Of a stretch of 64,000 nt of DNA, positions 33,370 through 44,346 are shown one piece after another. Both the position numbers and the translations under genes were made by a program. Under the pieces are notes generated by a model. That model did not search any database. It worked only from the letters and a program-made list of their open reading frames with translations, and was not told where the DNA came from. Origin of the DNA: Lolium rigidum (lineage: Eukaryota; Streptophyta; Magnoliopsida; Poales; Poaceae); assembly GCF_022539505.1 (NCBI RefSeq), contig NC_061514.1, positions 33,881,769-33,945,768 of the forward strand. Reading direction: 5' to 3'. Within the stretch, counting starts at the first letter, position 1. Every line of letters begins with the position of its first letter.

Positions 33370-34162
33370 ATGGAGCCCGTGAACACGAAGTTTTACCAGC
33401 TTGGGAATGGGGGAAGCTTGATCTTCGAGCACGACCTCAACGCCCTGTCCGATCACCTTGGTCGCCCGCACCCAGAGTTCCACGGATCGCAGATCGTGAA
33501 CCAGCCAGGGGGGCGAGCTGCAGTGGATCATCACCGCTGACTTGAGGGGCAAGATGGAGCCTCCCACTTCTGAGAGGATCCTCTTCTCCTTCATGGAGAG
33601 CAACTGGCTGGACGGACTTGCTCGCGGACTTCAGGAGGGACTCGCACGCCTGTGCGGGATGAGCGGGGAGGCACTCAAGCACCCTCGCTTTTCGCACCTC
33701 GCGAGGCGTAACTCTGCTGGAGAGCCCATGGACATGACATCTCACCCGGAGCTGAAGCACCATGTGGAGCATCTCGACTTCATGCTGTACCACACCCAGC
33801 AGGATCTCGACCACTCCCGTGAGTACGCCAACCAGACTCACGCCCGCATCATCGAGCAAGGAGACGCCATCAAGATGCTCGCCAACGACCGCAAGACTCT
33901 CCGCCAGCAGCGCGCGAAGAAGGATGCCACTATCACCCGCCTCCGCGCGAAGATAGCCGCACTCGAGGCCACTGTCAAGGCCCAGGAGGAGCAGATGAAG
34001 AAGATGGAGGAAGATGGAGAAGACATTCAGGGAGGAAGCAACTACCTGAGTGACGACAATGACTTCGAGGAGGATGAGAACACCGAGGGGGAAGACTACG
34101 ACTTCCTGGACGATGAAGATGATGACCACACCCCCATCGATGTGGATGAGGATGAGGAGTAG
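33370..34162 (+). CDS. Additional coiled-coil ORF upstream of gag (one frameshift)
   Basis: From ATG 33370 (MEPVNTKFYQLGNGGSL) the frame runs to a G-run near 33510, where one base too many shifts it. From about 33515 the continuation is open to TAG at 34160-34162. The expected product is about 263 residues. It has a globular N-terminal half, a long heptad-like helix from about HPELKHHVEHLDF to EEQMKKMEE, then a strongly acidic tail (many Asp/Glu). No gag, protease or zinc-knuckle motif is present. It lies between the primer-binding site and gag, on the sense strand. Extra frames in this position are known in some large plant Gypsy elements, but I do not recognise this one. The G-run shift could be a sequencing error. 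Confidence 0.65.
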
Positions 34163-34397
34163 TTCACTTATGAGGATGAGGAGTAGTTCACTTATGCACT
34201 ATCGTAGGTGTGAGTTGTATCCCGCCCCATGTATCGTAGCTTGGAGAAGAAGGGTTCTTAAAACCCTTAGGGTGTTATCTTGTAATGGGTGTTGTTTGCT
34301 ATGAATGAATGTATGTTTGTGTCATCATGAAAAGACTTCAAGTTTTAAGCTTTGAACTTAAACACAAAACAAGCCATAGAAATTTCCCGCTTATCTC

Positions 34398-35579
34398 ATG
34401 ATCAATCTCAATACTCAGATGGCCCCTCCAACTCGCAACACGAATCAAGACGCTATGATACAGATGCTGCAAGTTATGCTGGAAGATAGAGAAGCAGAAA
34501 GAGCTGAAAGGCAAGCCAACATTGCAGCACTTCAACAGCTTGTCAACAACAATCAAGGCCACCATGATCATCCAGGATCCAAGCTCAAGAACTTCCAGAA
34601 CACCAACCCACCAGTTTTCAGCAAGACTGAGGAACCACTTGATGCAGATGATTGGCTCCAAACTATGGAGAACAATCTAGAAGTAGCTGGGGTGGAAGAG
34701 AATGAGAAAGTACTGTTTGCCACGCACTACCTAGCCGGACCAGCAAGAGCTTGGTGGACAAGCACCCGTGCCATGAACGCCGGACAGTTCATGACTTGGA
34801 CTGATTTTAAGCTCAAATTCAGCAAGTACCATGTGCCCCCGGGTCTGATAAAGAAGATGAGAGATGAATTCCGCGAACTGAAGCAAGGCCGAATGTCTGT
34901 GGTGGAATACCGCGACAAGTTTCTCACACTGTCAAGGTATGCCCCGGATGAGACCGACACTACTGAGAAGAGGAAGGAAAGGTTCCTGAATGGACTGCAT
35001 GATGAGATGCAGACTGTGTTGATCAACATCCCCTTTGCCGACCTCGAAGCCCTCGTTGACTCCGCCATCCAGATGGAGGGCAAACTGCACCAAGCCAGCG
35101 AGAACCGCAAGCGCCGCATGATGAATCAGAGTGGGCCTAGCAATGCCCCAAGGTACCGCCCCAACTCAGGCGGAGGCTTCAGGACCAACAAGCCCAATGC
35201 ACAGATGTCACGTCCGGTTTATCAGAACCGGAGTGGAGGAAACCCCGAGCCGAGAGGCCACTACAACAACAACACCAACAACAACTTCAACCGCGCTCCG
35301 CCGAGAGCCCCCAACAACAACAACAACAGCAACAACACCAACACCGCACCAAGGACCGGGAGCAATGCAATCCCCGTCGCGAACAAGCAGGACAAGACCA
35401 CCATCACTTGCTATGAGTGTGGTGTAGTGGGGCATTACTCCAATGAGTGTCCCAAGAGGCTCGCCAAGCTCGCGAGCAACCCCGCACCACCTGCTCAGGC
35501 AGCAACGCCGTGTCTCCACCGAGCAAGAAGTTCGCCCCCAACAACCCGAACAACCGCGGAGGTCGCCTCTACCACATGA
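34398..35579 (+). CDS. Gag polyprotein of the Tekay-like element
   Basis: 393 codons. An N-terminal helical region is followed by the retrotransposon-gag core (ADDWLQTMENNLEV, then LAGPARAWW, then FRELKQGRMSVVEYRDKF, up to about residue 210). After a basic stretch comes an Asn-rich linker, then a CCHC knuckle CYECGVVGHYSNEC near residue 347, which binds RNA in the capsid. The last 30 residues are Ala/Pro/Thr-rich and lie in a frame that departs from the expected protease junction, so the natural C-terminus is probably altered by an indel near 35480-35570. MAPPTRNTN at 34422 is an alternative start, eight codons in. Confidence 0.85.
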   Translation: MINLNTQMAPPTRNTNQDAMIQMLQVMLEDREAERAERQANIAALQQLVNNNQGHHDHPGSKLKNFQNTNPPVFSKTEEPLDADDWLQTMENNLEVAGVEENEKVLFATHYLAGPARAWWTSTRAMNAGQFMTWTDFKLKFSKYHVPPGLIKKMRDEFRELKQGRMSVVEYRDKFLTLSRYAPDETDTTEKRKERFLNGLHDEMQTVLINIPFADLEALVDSAIQMEGKLHQASENRKRRMMNQSGPSNAPRYRPNSGGGFRTNKPNAQMSRPVYQNRSGGNPEPRGHYNNNTNNNFNRAPPRAPNNNNNSNNTNTAPRTGSNAIPVANKQDKTTITCYECGVVGHYSNECPKRLAKLASNPAPPAQAATPCLHRARSSPPTTRTTAEVASTT

Positions 35580-35945
35580 ATGCCGAGGAAGCCCAGAAGC
35601 ACCTGACGTGGTGCTGGGTATGTTCTCTCGTTAACTCAATACCAAGCAAGAGTGTTGTTTGATTCCGGAGCATCGCATTCGTTCGTTACGAAGATTTTGT
35701 GTGCACTAGTAAGATTCAACCAATCAGCTTGAAACATGTCATGGTAGTTCAAATACCTGGATCAACAACTAAAGCTAGAAAATTTTGCAAAGATGTACCC
35801 ATCAGAATCCATGAAATAGACTTTTATGCAAATTTGATTGTTCTGGGAACAAAAGGATTGGAAGTAGTCCTGGGTATGGACTCGGATGGCGAAACATCAT
35901 GGATTGATAGACTGCGCCAAGAAGGCCATCACCATGACAAGTAGC
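35580..35945 (+). pseudogene. Aspartic protease of the Tekay-like element, frameshifted
   Basis: The active-site motif LFDSGASHSFVT lies at about 35660-35695. The frame breaks near 35700, resumes in another frame through [12 protein letters not shown], and shifts again near 35885 to join the polymerase frame at [14 protein letters not shown]. At least three single-base frame changes within 300 bp make this the most damaged part of an otherwise well-preserved element. Confidence 0.75.
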
Positions 35946-38348
35946 ACCGGAATAATAATAGAACACCTATCTGAAAAACTACCAAGAAAATTCACCTGCA
36001 ACCAAAGTGTAGCAAAGCCAACTCTGGATCAAATCAGGGTCGTTTTTCGATACCCTGATGTGTTTCCGGATGATCTACCCGGTATGCCCCCAGATCGGGA
36101 TATCGAGTTCATCATCGAGTTAATCCCTGGAACAGGACCTATAGCCCGTAGAGCCTATAGCATGAACCCCGCAGAGTTAATGGAACTGAAGAAGCAACTG
36201 GATGATATGCTGTACAAAGGTCTGATTCGACCAAGTGCGTCGCCTTGGAGATCACCAGTTTTGTTTGTGGATAAAAAGGACGGTGCCACTCGTTTGGTTA
36301 CGGATTATCGTAAGCTTAACGATGTCACCATCAAGAACAAATATCCCTTGCCAAAGATAGAAGACCTGTTTGACCAGCTGACCGGTGCCCAAGTTTTCTC
36401 AAAGATTGATCTGAGGACAGGTTACCATCAACTGAAGATCCGAGCAACAGATATTCCAAAGACTGCCTTTACCACCAGATATGGACTGTATGAGTACAAT
36501 GTCATGTCCTTTGGACTGACCAATGCCCCCGCTTATTTCATGAACCTCATGAATAAGATCTTTATGGAATTCCTGGATAAGTTTGTCGTTGTCTTCATTG
36601 ACGACATCCTTATCTACTCCAAATCAGAAGAAGAACATGAGCAACATTTGGAAGTGGTTCTAGAAACCCTTAGGCAACATCAGTTGTACGCCAAGTTTAG
36701 CAAATGTGAGTTTTGGTTAAGAGAAGTGGGATTCCTGGGACACATCTTGTCTGCAGGAGGAATTGCGGTAGATCCCGCAAAAATCAAAACCGTTGAGGAA
36801 TGGAAAGCCCCAACCACCCAGACTGAGGTCCGAGCATTCCTAGGATTGGCGGGATATTACCGCCGATTCGTTGCAGGATTTTCAAGCATCGCAAGACCAA
36901 TGACTCAACTGCTGAAGAAGGGCCGGAAATTTGACTGGAATGACAAGTGTGAAGAAAGCTTTCAGCTACTCAAGCTCAGATTAACCACAGCCCCAATATT
37001 GATCATGCCCGATGTCACCAAGCCATTTGATGTCTATTGTGATGCATCCAAGACTGGACTTGGATGTGTGTTGATGCAAGAAGGCAAAGTGATATCCTAC
37101 CTATCAAGGCAACTGAAGCAGCATGAACAGAACTACCCAACTCATGACTTGGAGTTAGCAGCCGTAGTGTTAGCCCTGAAGGTTTGGCGTCATTACCTCA
37201 TGGGTAATCGATGCGAGATATATTCCGATCACAAGAGCCTGAAGTACATTTTCACCCAGAAGGAGCTGAACATGAGACAGCGCAGATGGATAGAGTTAAT
37301 CAAGGATTACGACATGGAAATTCACTATCACCCCGGCAAGGCCAATGTGGTAGCAGATGCCTTGAGCAGACTGCCGTGTCAGTTAAACTCCATGATCGCA
37401 ATAGAGCAACCAAGCCTGTACCAAGAGTTTGAACAATTCAGACTAGAGCTAGCGAGCGAAGGATTCCTCGCCAGCATTGAACTCCAACCCACTTTGATGA
37501 ACCAGATAAAGGAAGCCCAGAAGGGAAATGCCAGCATTGACGGGATCAAGAACCAGATAGCTGCAGGAAAGGCACCAGGATTTACCGTAGACGAAGCCGG
37601 ATTTCTTTGGTACAAAGAACGTCTCTGCGTACCCTCGGACTCTGACTTGAAACAAGTCATTCTGCAAGAAGCCCATGACACCCTTTATTCAATCCACCCC
37701 GGAGGTACCAAGATGTACCAAGACCTGAAGGAACAATTCTGGTGGCACGGAATGAAGCGAGAGATAGGAAGCTACATCGCCAAGTGTGATATCTGTCAGC
37801 GAGTCAAAGCAGAACATCAACGACCCGCAGGACTGTTGCAACCCTTACAGATTCCTGAGTGGAAATGGGATTCTGTCGGTATGGACTTTATCACAGGATT
37901 GCCCAAATCTAGCAGAGGAAATGACTCCATTTGGGTAGTCATTGATAGGTTGACCAAGGTTGCACATTTTATCCCTGTCAAGACCACATACCAAGGCCCA
38001 AAGCTAGCTGAGTTATACATCTCCAGAATAGTTAGCCTGCACGGAACCCCGAAGTCAATTGTGTCAGATAGAGGATCACAATTCACCTCAAGATTCTGGC
38101 AGAAAGTGCATGAAGGACTAGGAACCCGTCTGAATTTCAGCACAGCATACCACCCACAGACTGACGGACAGACTGAGAGAGTCAACCAGATACTAGAAGA
38201 TATGTTGAGAGCCTGTGTGCTAGAGTACGGATCCAAATGGGAAGACTGCTTACCATATGCAGAATTCTCCTACAACAATAGCTATCAAGCCGCCTACGGA
38301 TGGCCCCCTTTGAAGCCCTGTACGGAAGGAAATGCCGTACCCCTCTGA
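35886..38348 (+). CDS. Pol of the Tekay-like element: RT, RNase H, integrase
   Basis: An 820-codon frame. RT begins around [19 protein letters not shown] and has [12 protein letters not shown] and the catalytic FIDDILIYS (about residue 240). RNase H starts at [16 protein letters not shown]. Integrase has the HHCC-type region (HPGGTKM...[11 protein letters not shown]) and the catalytic core from [12 protein letters not shown] through [15 protein letters not shown] to the [15 protein letters not shown] segment. The frame goes wrong near 38290-38305, where YQAAYGWPP replaces the usual [10 protein letters not shown], and stops at 38348. The rest of integrase is in the next frame. Confidence 0.9.
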   Translation: MAKHHGLIDCAKKAITMTSSTGIIIEHLSEKLPRKFTCNQSVAKPTLDQIRVVFRYPDVFPDDLPGMPPDRDIEFIIELIPGTGPIARRAYSMNPAELMELKKQLDDMLYKGLIRPSASPWRSPVLFVDKKDGATRLVTDYRKLNDVTIKNKYPLPKIEDLFDQLTGAQVFSKIDLRTGYHQLKIRATDIPKTAFTTRYGLYEYNVMSFGLTNAPAYFMNLMNKIFMEFLDKFVVVFIDDILIYSKSEEEHEQHLEVVLETLRQHQLYAKFSKCEFWLREVGFLGHILSAGGIAVDPAKIKTVEEWKAPTTQTEVRAFLGLAGYYRRFVAGFSSIARPMTQLLKKGRKFDWNDKCEESFQLLKLRLTTAPILIMPDVTKPFDVYCDASKTGLGCVLMQEGKVISYLSRQLKQHEQNYPTHDLELAAVVLALKVWRHYLMGNRCEIYSDHKSLKYIFTQKELNMRQRRWIELIKDYDMEIHYHPGKANVVADALSRLPCQLNSMIAIEQPSLYQEFEQFRLELASEGFLASIELQPTLMNQIKEAQKGNASIDGIKNQIAAGKAPGFTVDEAGFLWYKERLCVPSDSDLKQVILQEAHDTLYSIHPGGTKMYQDLKEQFWWHGMKREIGSYIAKCDICQRVKAEHQRPAGLLQPLQIPEWKWDSVGMDFITGLPKSSRGNDSIWVVIDRLTKVAHFIPVKTTYQGPKLAELYISRIVSLHGTPKSIVSDRGSQFTSRFWQKVHEGLGTRLNFSTAYHPQTDGQTERVNQILEDMLRACVLEYGSKWEDCLPYAEFSYNNSYQAAYGWPPLKPCTEGNAVPL

Positions 38349-38938
38349 ACTGGTCGGAAATCGGAGATAGTCAAGTCTTCGGCCCCGATGTTCTCCGCGA
38401 GGCCGAAGAGAAGGTGCACAAGATCCGCGAGTACCTCAAGACCGCCCAGTCTAGACAAAAGAGCTACGCCGACAAGAGACGCCGAGAGATGACATTCGAG
38501 ATCGGAGATTTTGTGTATCTCAAAGTCTCACCCCTCAAAGGAATGCAGAGATTCCAACTCAAAGGAAAGCTCGCCCCCAGATATGTCGGACCATTCAAGA
38601 TTCTGGATCGCCGAGGAGAAGTCTCATATCAGTTGGAACTACCGGAAGAGATGTCCGCCGTACACGATGTGTTTCACATCTCACTGCTTCGGAAGTGCCT
38701 AGAGGTGCCTGAGAAGACCGAAGTATTCAAGAACATCGACCACAGAGCCATTGATATCAACAAGGACCTAACCTACCGCGAAGTGCCGATTCGCATCCTT
38801 GAAGAAGCCTTTAGGACCACCCGCACCAGAAGTATCAAGTTCCTGAAGATACAATGGAGTAACCACACCGAAGAAGAAGCAACTTGGGAACGCGAGGAAG
38901 ATATGAAGAAGGAATACCCAGATCTCTTTAGTACCTAG
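38300..38938 (+). CDS. Integrase C-terminus with chromodomain-like end
   Basis: Continuation of the polymerase in the +1-shifted frame, beginning [20 protein letters not shown]. It holds the [13 protein letters not shown] segment and the [12 protein letters not shown] beta-barrel-like GPF/Y module. It ends with a chromodomain-like segment ([21 protein letters not shown]-x2-[12 protein letters not shown]). This end supports a chromovirus (Tekay/Del) placement. In related elements the chromodomain guides integration into heterochromatin. It stops at 38938, just upstream of the polypurine tract. Confidence 0.85.
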   Translation: MAPFEALYGRKCRTPLNWSEIGDSQVFGPDVLREAEEKVHKIREYLKTAQSRQKSYADKRRREMTFEIGDFVYLKVSPLKGMQRFQLKGKLAPRYVGPFKILDRRGEVSYQLELPEEMSAVHDVFHISLLRKCLEVPEKTEVFKNIDHRAIDINKDLTYREVPIRILEEAFRTTRTRSIKFLKIQWSNHTEEEATWEREEDMKKEYPDLFST

Positions 38939-38970
38939 TTTTCTCTAGATCTCGGGACGAGATCTTTTGT

Positions 38971-38984
38971 AAGGGGGAAGGGTT
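38971..38984 (+). other. Polypurine tract of the Tekay-like element
   Basis: AAGGGGGAAGGGTT directly precedes the 3' LTR. Confidence 0.8.
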
Positions 38985-41900
38985 TGTAACATCCCAAGTT
39001 TCAATAAAATGAACAAGAGAGAGAGTTCAAGAATCCAAAAATCAGGGTTAACAAAAAAACTTTTTCTCATCATATGGGTTTATGCATATAGATCACCTTA
39101 TTATTTATTTTGAGTGTGCAATTGCCATGATGTTTGCTTATGTGTTCTCTCTCACTCCAAAAAAAACCTAGCAATGATCACTTGATCACCCTTAGCCAAT
39201 TAAATTTGAAATATAAAAGAAATCCCAAAAATCCATTTCACTCTCACATAAGGCCTATGCCATTTTTGCAAATACTTAACCTAGACCATTTTGGCTTGCA
39301 CCATTGGTTGTTAATGGTTACTAAACACTTTTAAATACTTTTGGAAGTGAAGAAACTCAACTCAAACCAAAATCAAATTCAAATTCCAAGTCACATGCAA
39401 TATGGTCACTTATGCCATTTTCAGTCTGATGCTCACTTTGAGCCCCTGGTTTTCTTCTTTCCACTTCTAAACCTTGTCAACTCTTCACACCTCATCCAAG
39501 ACAACATCAAGCACTACAACTTTGCCCAAAACCACCACCCCAAATTCATCACCAATTTCAAATGGGAAGCAAGCAAAGTTGGAACTTTCTCACTTATACA
39601 AGATCATATGCAAAATGTGATTTTGCATATCAATTCCATTTTGACCACCACCACCACCAAAATGCTCCATTCAATATATGTTTTCAACCCACCAAAAAGA
39701 ATTTCAAAATTCAAAAATATTTTTCTTGCGGGCATTCTGTCGAACACATTGCAGGCAGGGTAAAATTTTGAGCCCATACCTCATTTTCTACTTGGACTTG
39801 GTCCAACCTTGCCCTCTCTGCACCCTGGAGTCTCCCTTTCACCTCACTACACCATCACCACCACTTGCATTGGCCAGGGTTTGATTAAATCAACTCAAAC
39901 ATGCCATGCCGTGGCATGGCATGGCCTCACCGTGCCATCTCCCTCACCCTTCACTTCTAGCCTGCACCACCATGCCCACTGGCTCCCTCTCACCACCCTG
40001 GACTAGCTCGTGCCCTCCCTTGACCGAGACCAAGCCCACACGCGTCAGAACGCGAGCGCCCGCACGCGCCCGAGACTCGCCCATGCCGCGCCGCAGCGCG
40101 CATGGCGCTCACCCCGGACGCCCGGAGCGTGACGACGCCCGCGTCCTCGCATCACCTCCGCCCTCACACTCACCACCAGTCGACGCACGACGACCGTCTG
40201 CAACGCCTGGACATGGCCCCTGGCCCGCGGGAACGCCGCAGACGACGTGAGCATCCACGCCCTTCCGCCATGACCTGCAAGCTCCCATCACGCTCGCCGC
40301 CGCTGTAGTGCCTCTTTTTCATCACCGTCACGCGCGTCATCCTCGCCAGAGCACCAGCTACCGTACGCGCCCATGCCTTGGCTCTTCGCAGCCCTGGACC
40401 GACGGCGACCATGGCGAACCCAGCTCCGCCCCACTGCCACCTCTCGCCGCTATAAAAGGAGCACTCCGCGCCCCAAACTGAGCACGCCAATCTCTTCCCC
40501 ACCTCACCACGGTTCTCCTCGCCGCCTCAATTTCATCTATTAGCCACCGCACCGCCGCAATTGCTAGCTCGCTGCCGCCGCCCGTAGCCGAAGCTCGCCG
40601 GAGAAGGAGGCCGCCCCAGGACGCGCCGCTGCTTCCATCGGCTTCACCATCGTCGACAACGTCGCGGCGCACCACTCCGACGACCGCCGGAGCTCCGACG
40701 ACCCCTCCGACCCCCTGCTGCCGCCGCGCTCGCCTCTGCTTCTCGCCGTCGACGACGACAAGCCCTGGCCGTTAGATCATCGCCTGATCCAACGCCTCCC
40801 CTTCCCCGTACCGGTTCGGTGAGTAAATCACACTGACAAGTGGGACCCGCCGTCAGACGGCCTGCTCGCGCTGGACGCGAAGTGGGCCGGCCCAACTCTT
40901 TTTCTCTCCGCAGCCCAAGTTCCTTTCCCGCGCAAGCCCACCTATTTGAATTCAAATTTGGAAATTAGATGAAATATACAATCTGATGCAAACTTTGAAA
41001 TTCAATTGTGACAAATCTACTCAGCCAAATTTTGCAAACTTTATATTTTTGGAAACCTTAGGAAATTATCTACACAATGCCACTGGATAGAACCCTAGAT
41101 CTTTTGTAGAATTAAAGTGACAAAATAAACAAGGCAGGGACTTTTCTGCCTTATAATAATTCTTAAAAATCAACCATAAATGCTTTTCAGTTAATTCCAC
41201 CTCCAATATTTTCACTTTTCACTTATACTAATTGTTTCTACAAAAATAGGCCATGCTTACTTTGAATGATCATGGTTTAGTTGTTTTAAATACCTTTATG
41301 GCTATTTTCTAGTCAAAGATATTGTCCAAAACTATTAAGAAATCTTATGTGGGAGTTTTCCCTCATTTAAATCTGTCACCACCAATTCCAAATGAAGTGG
41401 AGACTCTGGTTATTTAGGTCCCATAGGAATTGTTGGTAATATTAAATCTTTGTTATGCTAGAATTAAATGGTATGAGGTGCTTACCTCATTTAAATCTTT
41501 TCTCCAAATGATAAGTGTGAAGAGGTTGACTTGAGTCAACCTAGGTCACATATTATGCATAAGAGGAATTAAATCTTAATAAGATAATGAGAGGAAATTA
41601 TTTCTCTAAATAATTCAAAGTAACATTTAAGTTTAGTATGAGAGGAAATTATTTTTCTTAAATAATAAGAAAAAACACATCCACCAACTTAATAGTCAAT
41701 TGTGATGCTAGTTTAAGTGTGTGAACCATGTTTGTGCATAGTTTAGTAGATTAGTTTGGTGTGATGATTGTGTACCCCGTATTCGTATTTTAGACGCTAG
41801 TACCGAGGAGTACCAGGAGGAGGAGGAGGTCTACTTCCAAGAAGAAGAAGACCACTTTGACCTGTTTCCCAACCAAGGCAAGATAATACTCTTGCAAAGT

Positions 41901-43317
41901 GCAAAGCTCACCATGAGCAAGGCATTACCCCATTTTTACTTTATGCTTATGATCCTATTTTCCCAGTTTTACTTTACAAGCTTTATTTACTCTTGTTTTA
42001 TCGAAGTACTTTTTGATTTATGATTTACTAGATTAGTATGGAGTTAGTACAAGAGTATCAAACTTAGCCTAGAAGTAAAGCAAATACCTAGCTCCCCTCA
42101 CACATAGTGGCTAGTGCTAAATTTTAAAATGACTACTCTAGATGGGAACATGTGTTGGTGAAATGATGATGGTGAAAACCTTGGAATGATTAGTCATTTC
42201 CATTGAAAGATTTTGAAGGTGAATATGACACTGAAGTTGACTTGGTGACTTTGGCTAAAAACTGATGATTGAGTTGGATGCGATACCTTACCAATACTAA
42301 GTACCCCCACAATACCTGATTATGGGTAGGGCTTAGCTGGAAATTTATGTGTCTTAGTATGGGTTCCCTCTGAACACACGTCATAGGGGTTATGCTTGAG
42401 GCTGCCTCCGTTGTTGAGAAATGATGTGAATTGAAGGTGAATTGTACGGCCAAGCCCCGTGCGGTTCCCGGGTTAACAGTTGGTTTTCACCGGGAGGCCA
42501 AGCTCATGGGGAGAGGTGCCTATACTAGGGTGTGTAAGTGAAAGGTTAACGGTTGATGATCCGCGTACTGAGTTACGATTATTCAGGGTTTTATCCCTGA
42601 CGGATGTAATCAAATGTTGTGGCACAAGTGTGCGACCTCTGCAGAGTGTAGAACTATTCGAATAGCCGCGTCCGCGGATATGGACAATTGGAAAGGCCAT
42701 TCTGTTTCCGTCATCAGAATTTTATATCTATGTGGCTGGTGGTTTTGAACTTGAAATTGAACGGTGACTTTGACTTTGATTCACAACAGAGTTGTGGGAA
42801 TGACACTAATGTTCCCACTTGAGTTAGTTAGCACTTGAGGAGTTGTTTACAAAAGTGTTTATGAAATAAAATTGGCGTTATGCAAATAAACTCAGAGCTT
42901 AGAACACCTTCAATAGTAATGTTAGTACTTACATTAGTATTAGATTGCGAGTACATAAAGTACTCACGGCCTTGTCCCTGGCTATTCAAATGGCCAGACT
43001 ATGAAGCCGAGCAGCAGTACGAGGAGGACGATCAGCAGGACGTCTACCACAACTAGGAGCTTCTAACGTCAAGCGTTGGCCTGTGGACTAGAGAGTCCTT
43101 GTATCTTACGCTTCCGCTATGAACTTGTGTTTGTTCGTTGATCATTAGATCAACTATTTGTGTAATATGGATCATGTGATTCCAAGTTGTAAAACATTAT
43201 GGTTTGTAATGAATGATGACTGTGATACTTAACTATTATGCCTCGCAACAACAATTTCCTGGGATTGCGATGTATGACATAATAGGCATCCGGACTTTAA
43301 AAATCCGGGTGTTGACA
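38985..43317 (+). repeat. 3' LTR of the Tekay-like element
   Basis: 4333 bp, about 99% identical by eye to 28805-33143. TATA box at 40451-40457. Confidence 0.95.
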
Positions 43318-43322
43318 GTTGC

Positions 43323-44346
43323 TATGCATGTTCGTCTTGTCTGAAGTAAGGGTGATTTATCATGATTAAATGGTTTGAGTATGCATATTGTTAGAGAAGA
43401 ACTTTGGGCCACTAACCAAACCCATGTATCATGGTGGAAGTTTCAGTTTGGACATTAATCCTCAATCTCTTATGAGAATACTATCTGTTGTTGAATGCTT
43501 ATGCATTAAAGAGGAGTCCATTATCTGTTTTCTATGTTGTCCCGGTATGAATGTCCTCAAGTTGAGATCTATCAAAAACGAGAAATCAAATGCGATCTAT
43601 CTCCTTAGACCTTTGTACAGGTGACATAGAGGTACCCCTTTGTGACACTTGGTTGAAACATATATAATGCAATGAGAATCCATGGAAATCCAAGCTAATT
43701 AGGACAAGGTGCGAGCACTATTGGTATTCGATGCATGAGGCTTGCAACTTATAGGATGTCTTATGCATAACACATATGAATTATTACTACCGTTGACAAA
43801 ATTGTTTCTATGTTTTCAAAATAAAAGCTCTAGCACAAAAATAGTAATCCATGCTTCCCTCTGCGAAGGGCCTTTCTTTTACTTTATGTTGAGTTAGTTT
43901 ACCTACTTCTTTCCATCTTAGAAGCAAATACTTGTGTCAACTGTGTGCATTGATTCCTACATACTTGCTTATTTGCACTCATCATATTACTTTGTGTTGA
44001 CAATTATCCATGAGATATACATGTTGAAGTTGAAAAGCAACTGCTGAAACTTATATCTTCCTTTGTATTGCTTCAAAACCTTCTATTAAGAATTTATTGC
44101 TTTATGAGTTAACTCTTATGCAAGACTTATTGATGCTTGTCTTGAAAGTACTATTCATGAAAAGTCTTTGCTATATGATTCAGTTGTTTATTCATTATCT
44201 TTACCATTGCTTTGAATCACTTCATTCATCTCATATGCTTTACAATATTATTGATCAAGATTATGATAGTAGCATGTCACTTCAGAAATTATCCTTGTTA
44301 TCGTTTACCTACTCGAGGGCGAGTAGGAACTAAGCTTGGGGATGCT
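43323..44346. other. 3' internal part of the Athila-like element
   Basis: It continues the sequence interrupted at 28804. It is AT-rich and non-coding, ending in the polypurine-type AAGCTTGGGGATGC(T) at 44333-44346. A frame at 43388-43624 has no recognisable content. Confidence 0.6.

Larger units (their letters stand above)
28800..43322 (+). mobile_element. Long-LTR Gypsy element, Tekay/Del type, nearly complete
   Basis: Element 28805-43317 (14.5 kb), flanked by GTTGC on both sides (28800-28804 and 43318-43322). The LTRs are 4339 and 4333 bp. The internal region (33144-38984) holds the primer-binding site, an additional upstream frame, gag, protease, RT, RNase H, integrase with a chromodomain-like end, and a polypurine tract. 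By eye the LTRs differ at about 40 positions, roughly 1%, so the insertion is young compared with its surroundings. The order RT-RNase H-integrase places it in Ty3/Gypsy. Confidence 0.95.

Noticed and set aside
33437..34129. 230-codon frame on the minus strand
   Set aside because: It is antisense to the upstream coiled-coil ORF of the LTR element, with Val/Leu-rich composition typical of shadows of acidic/Lys-rich genes.
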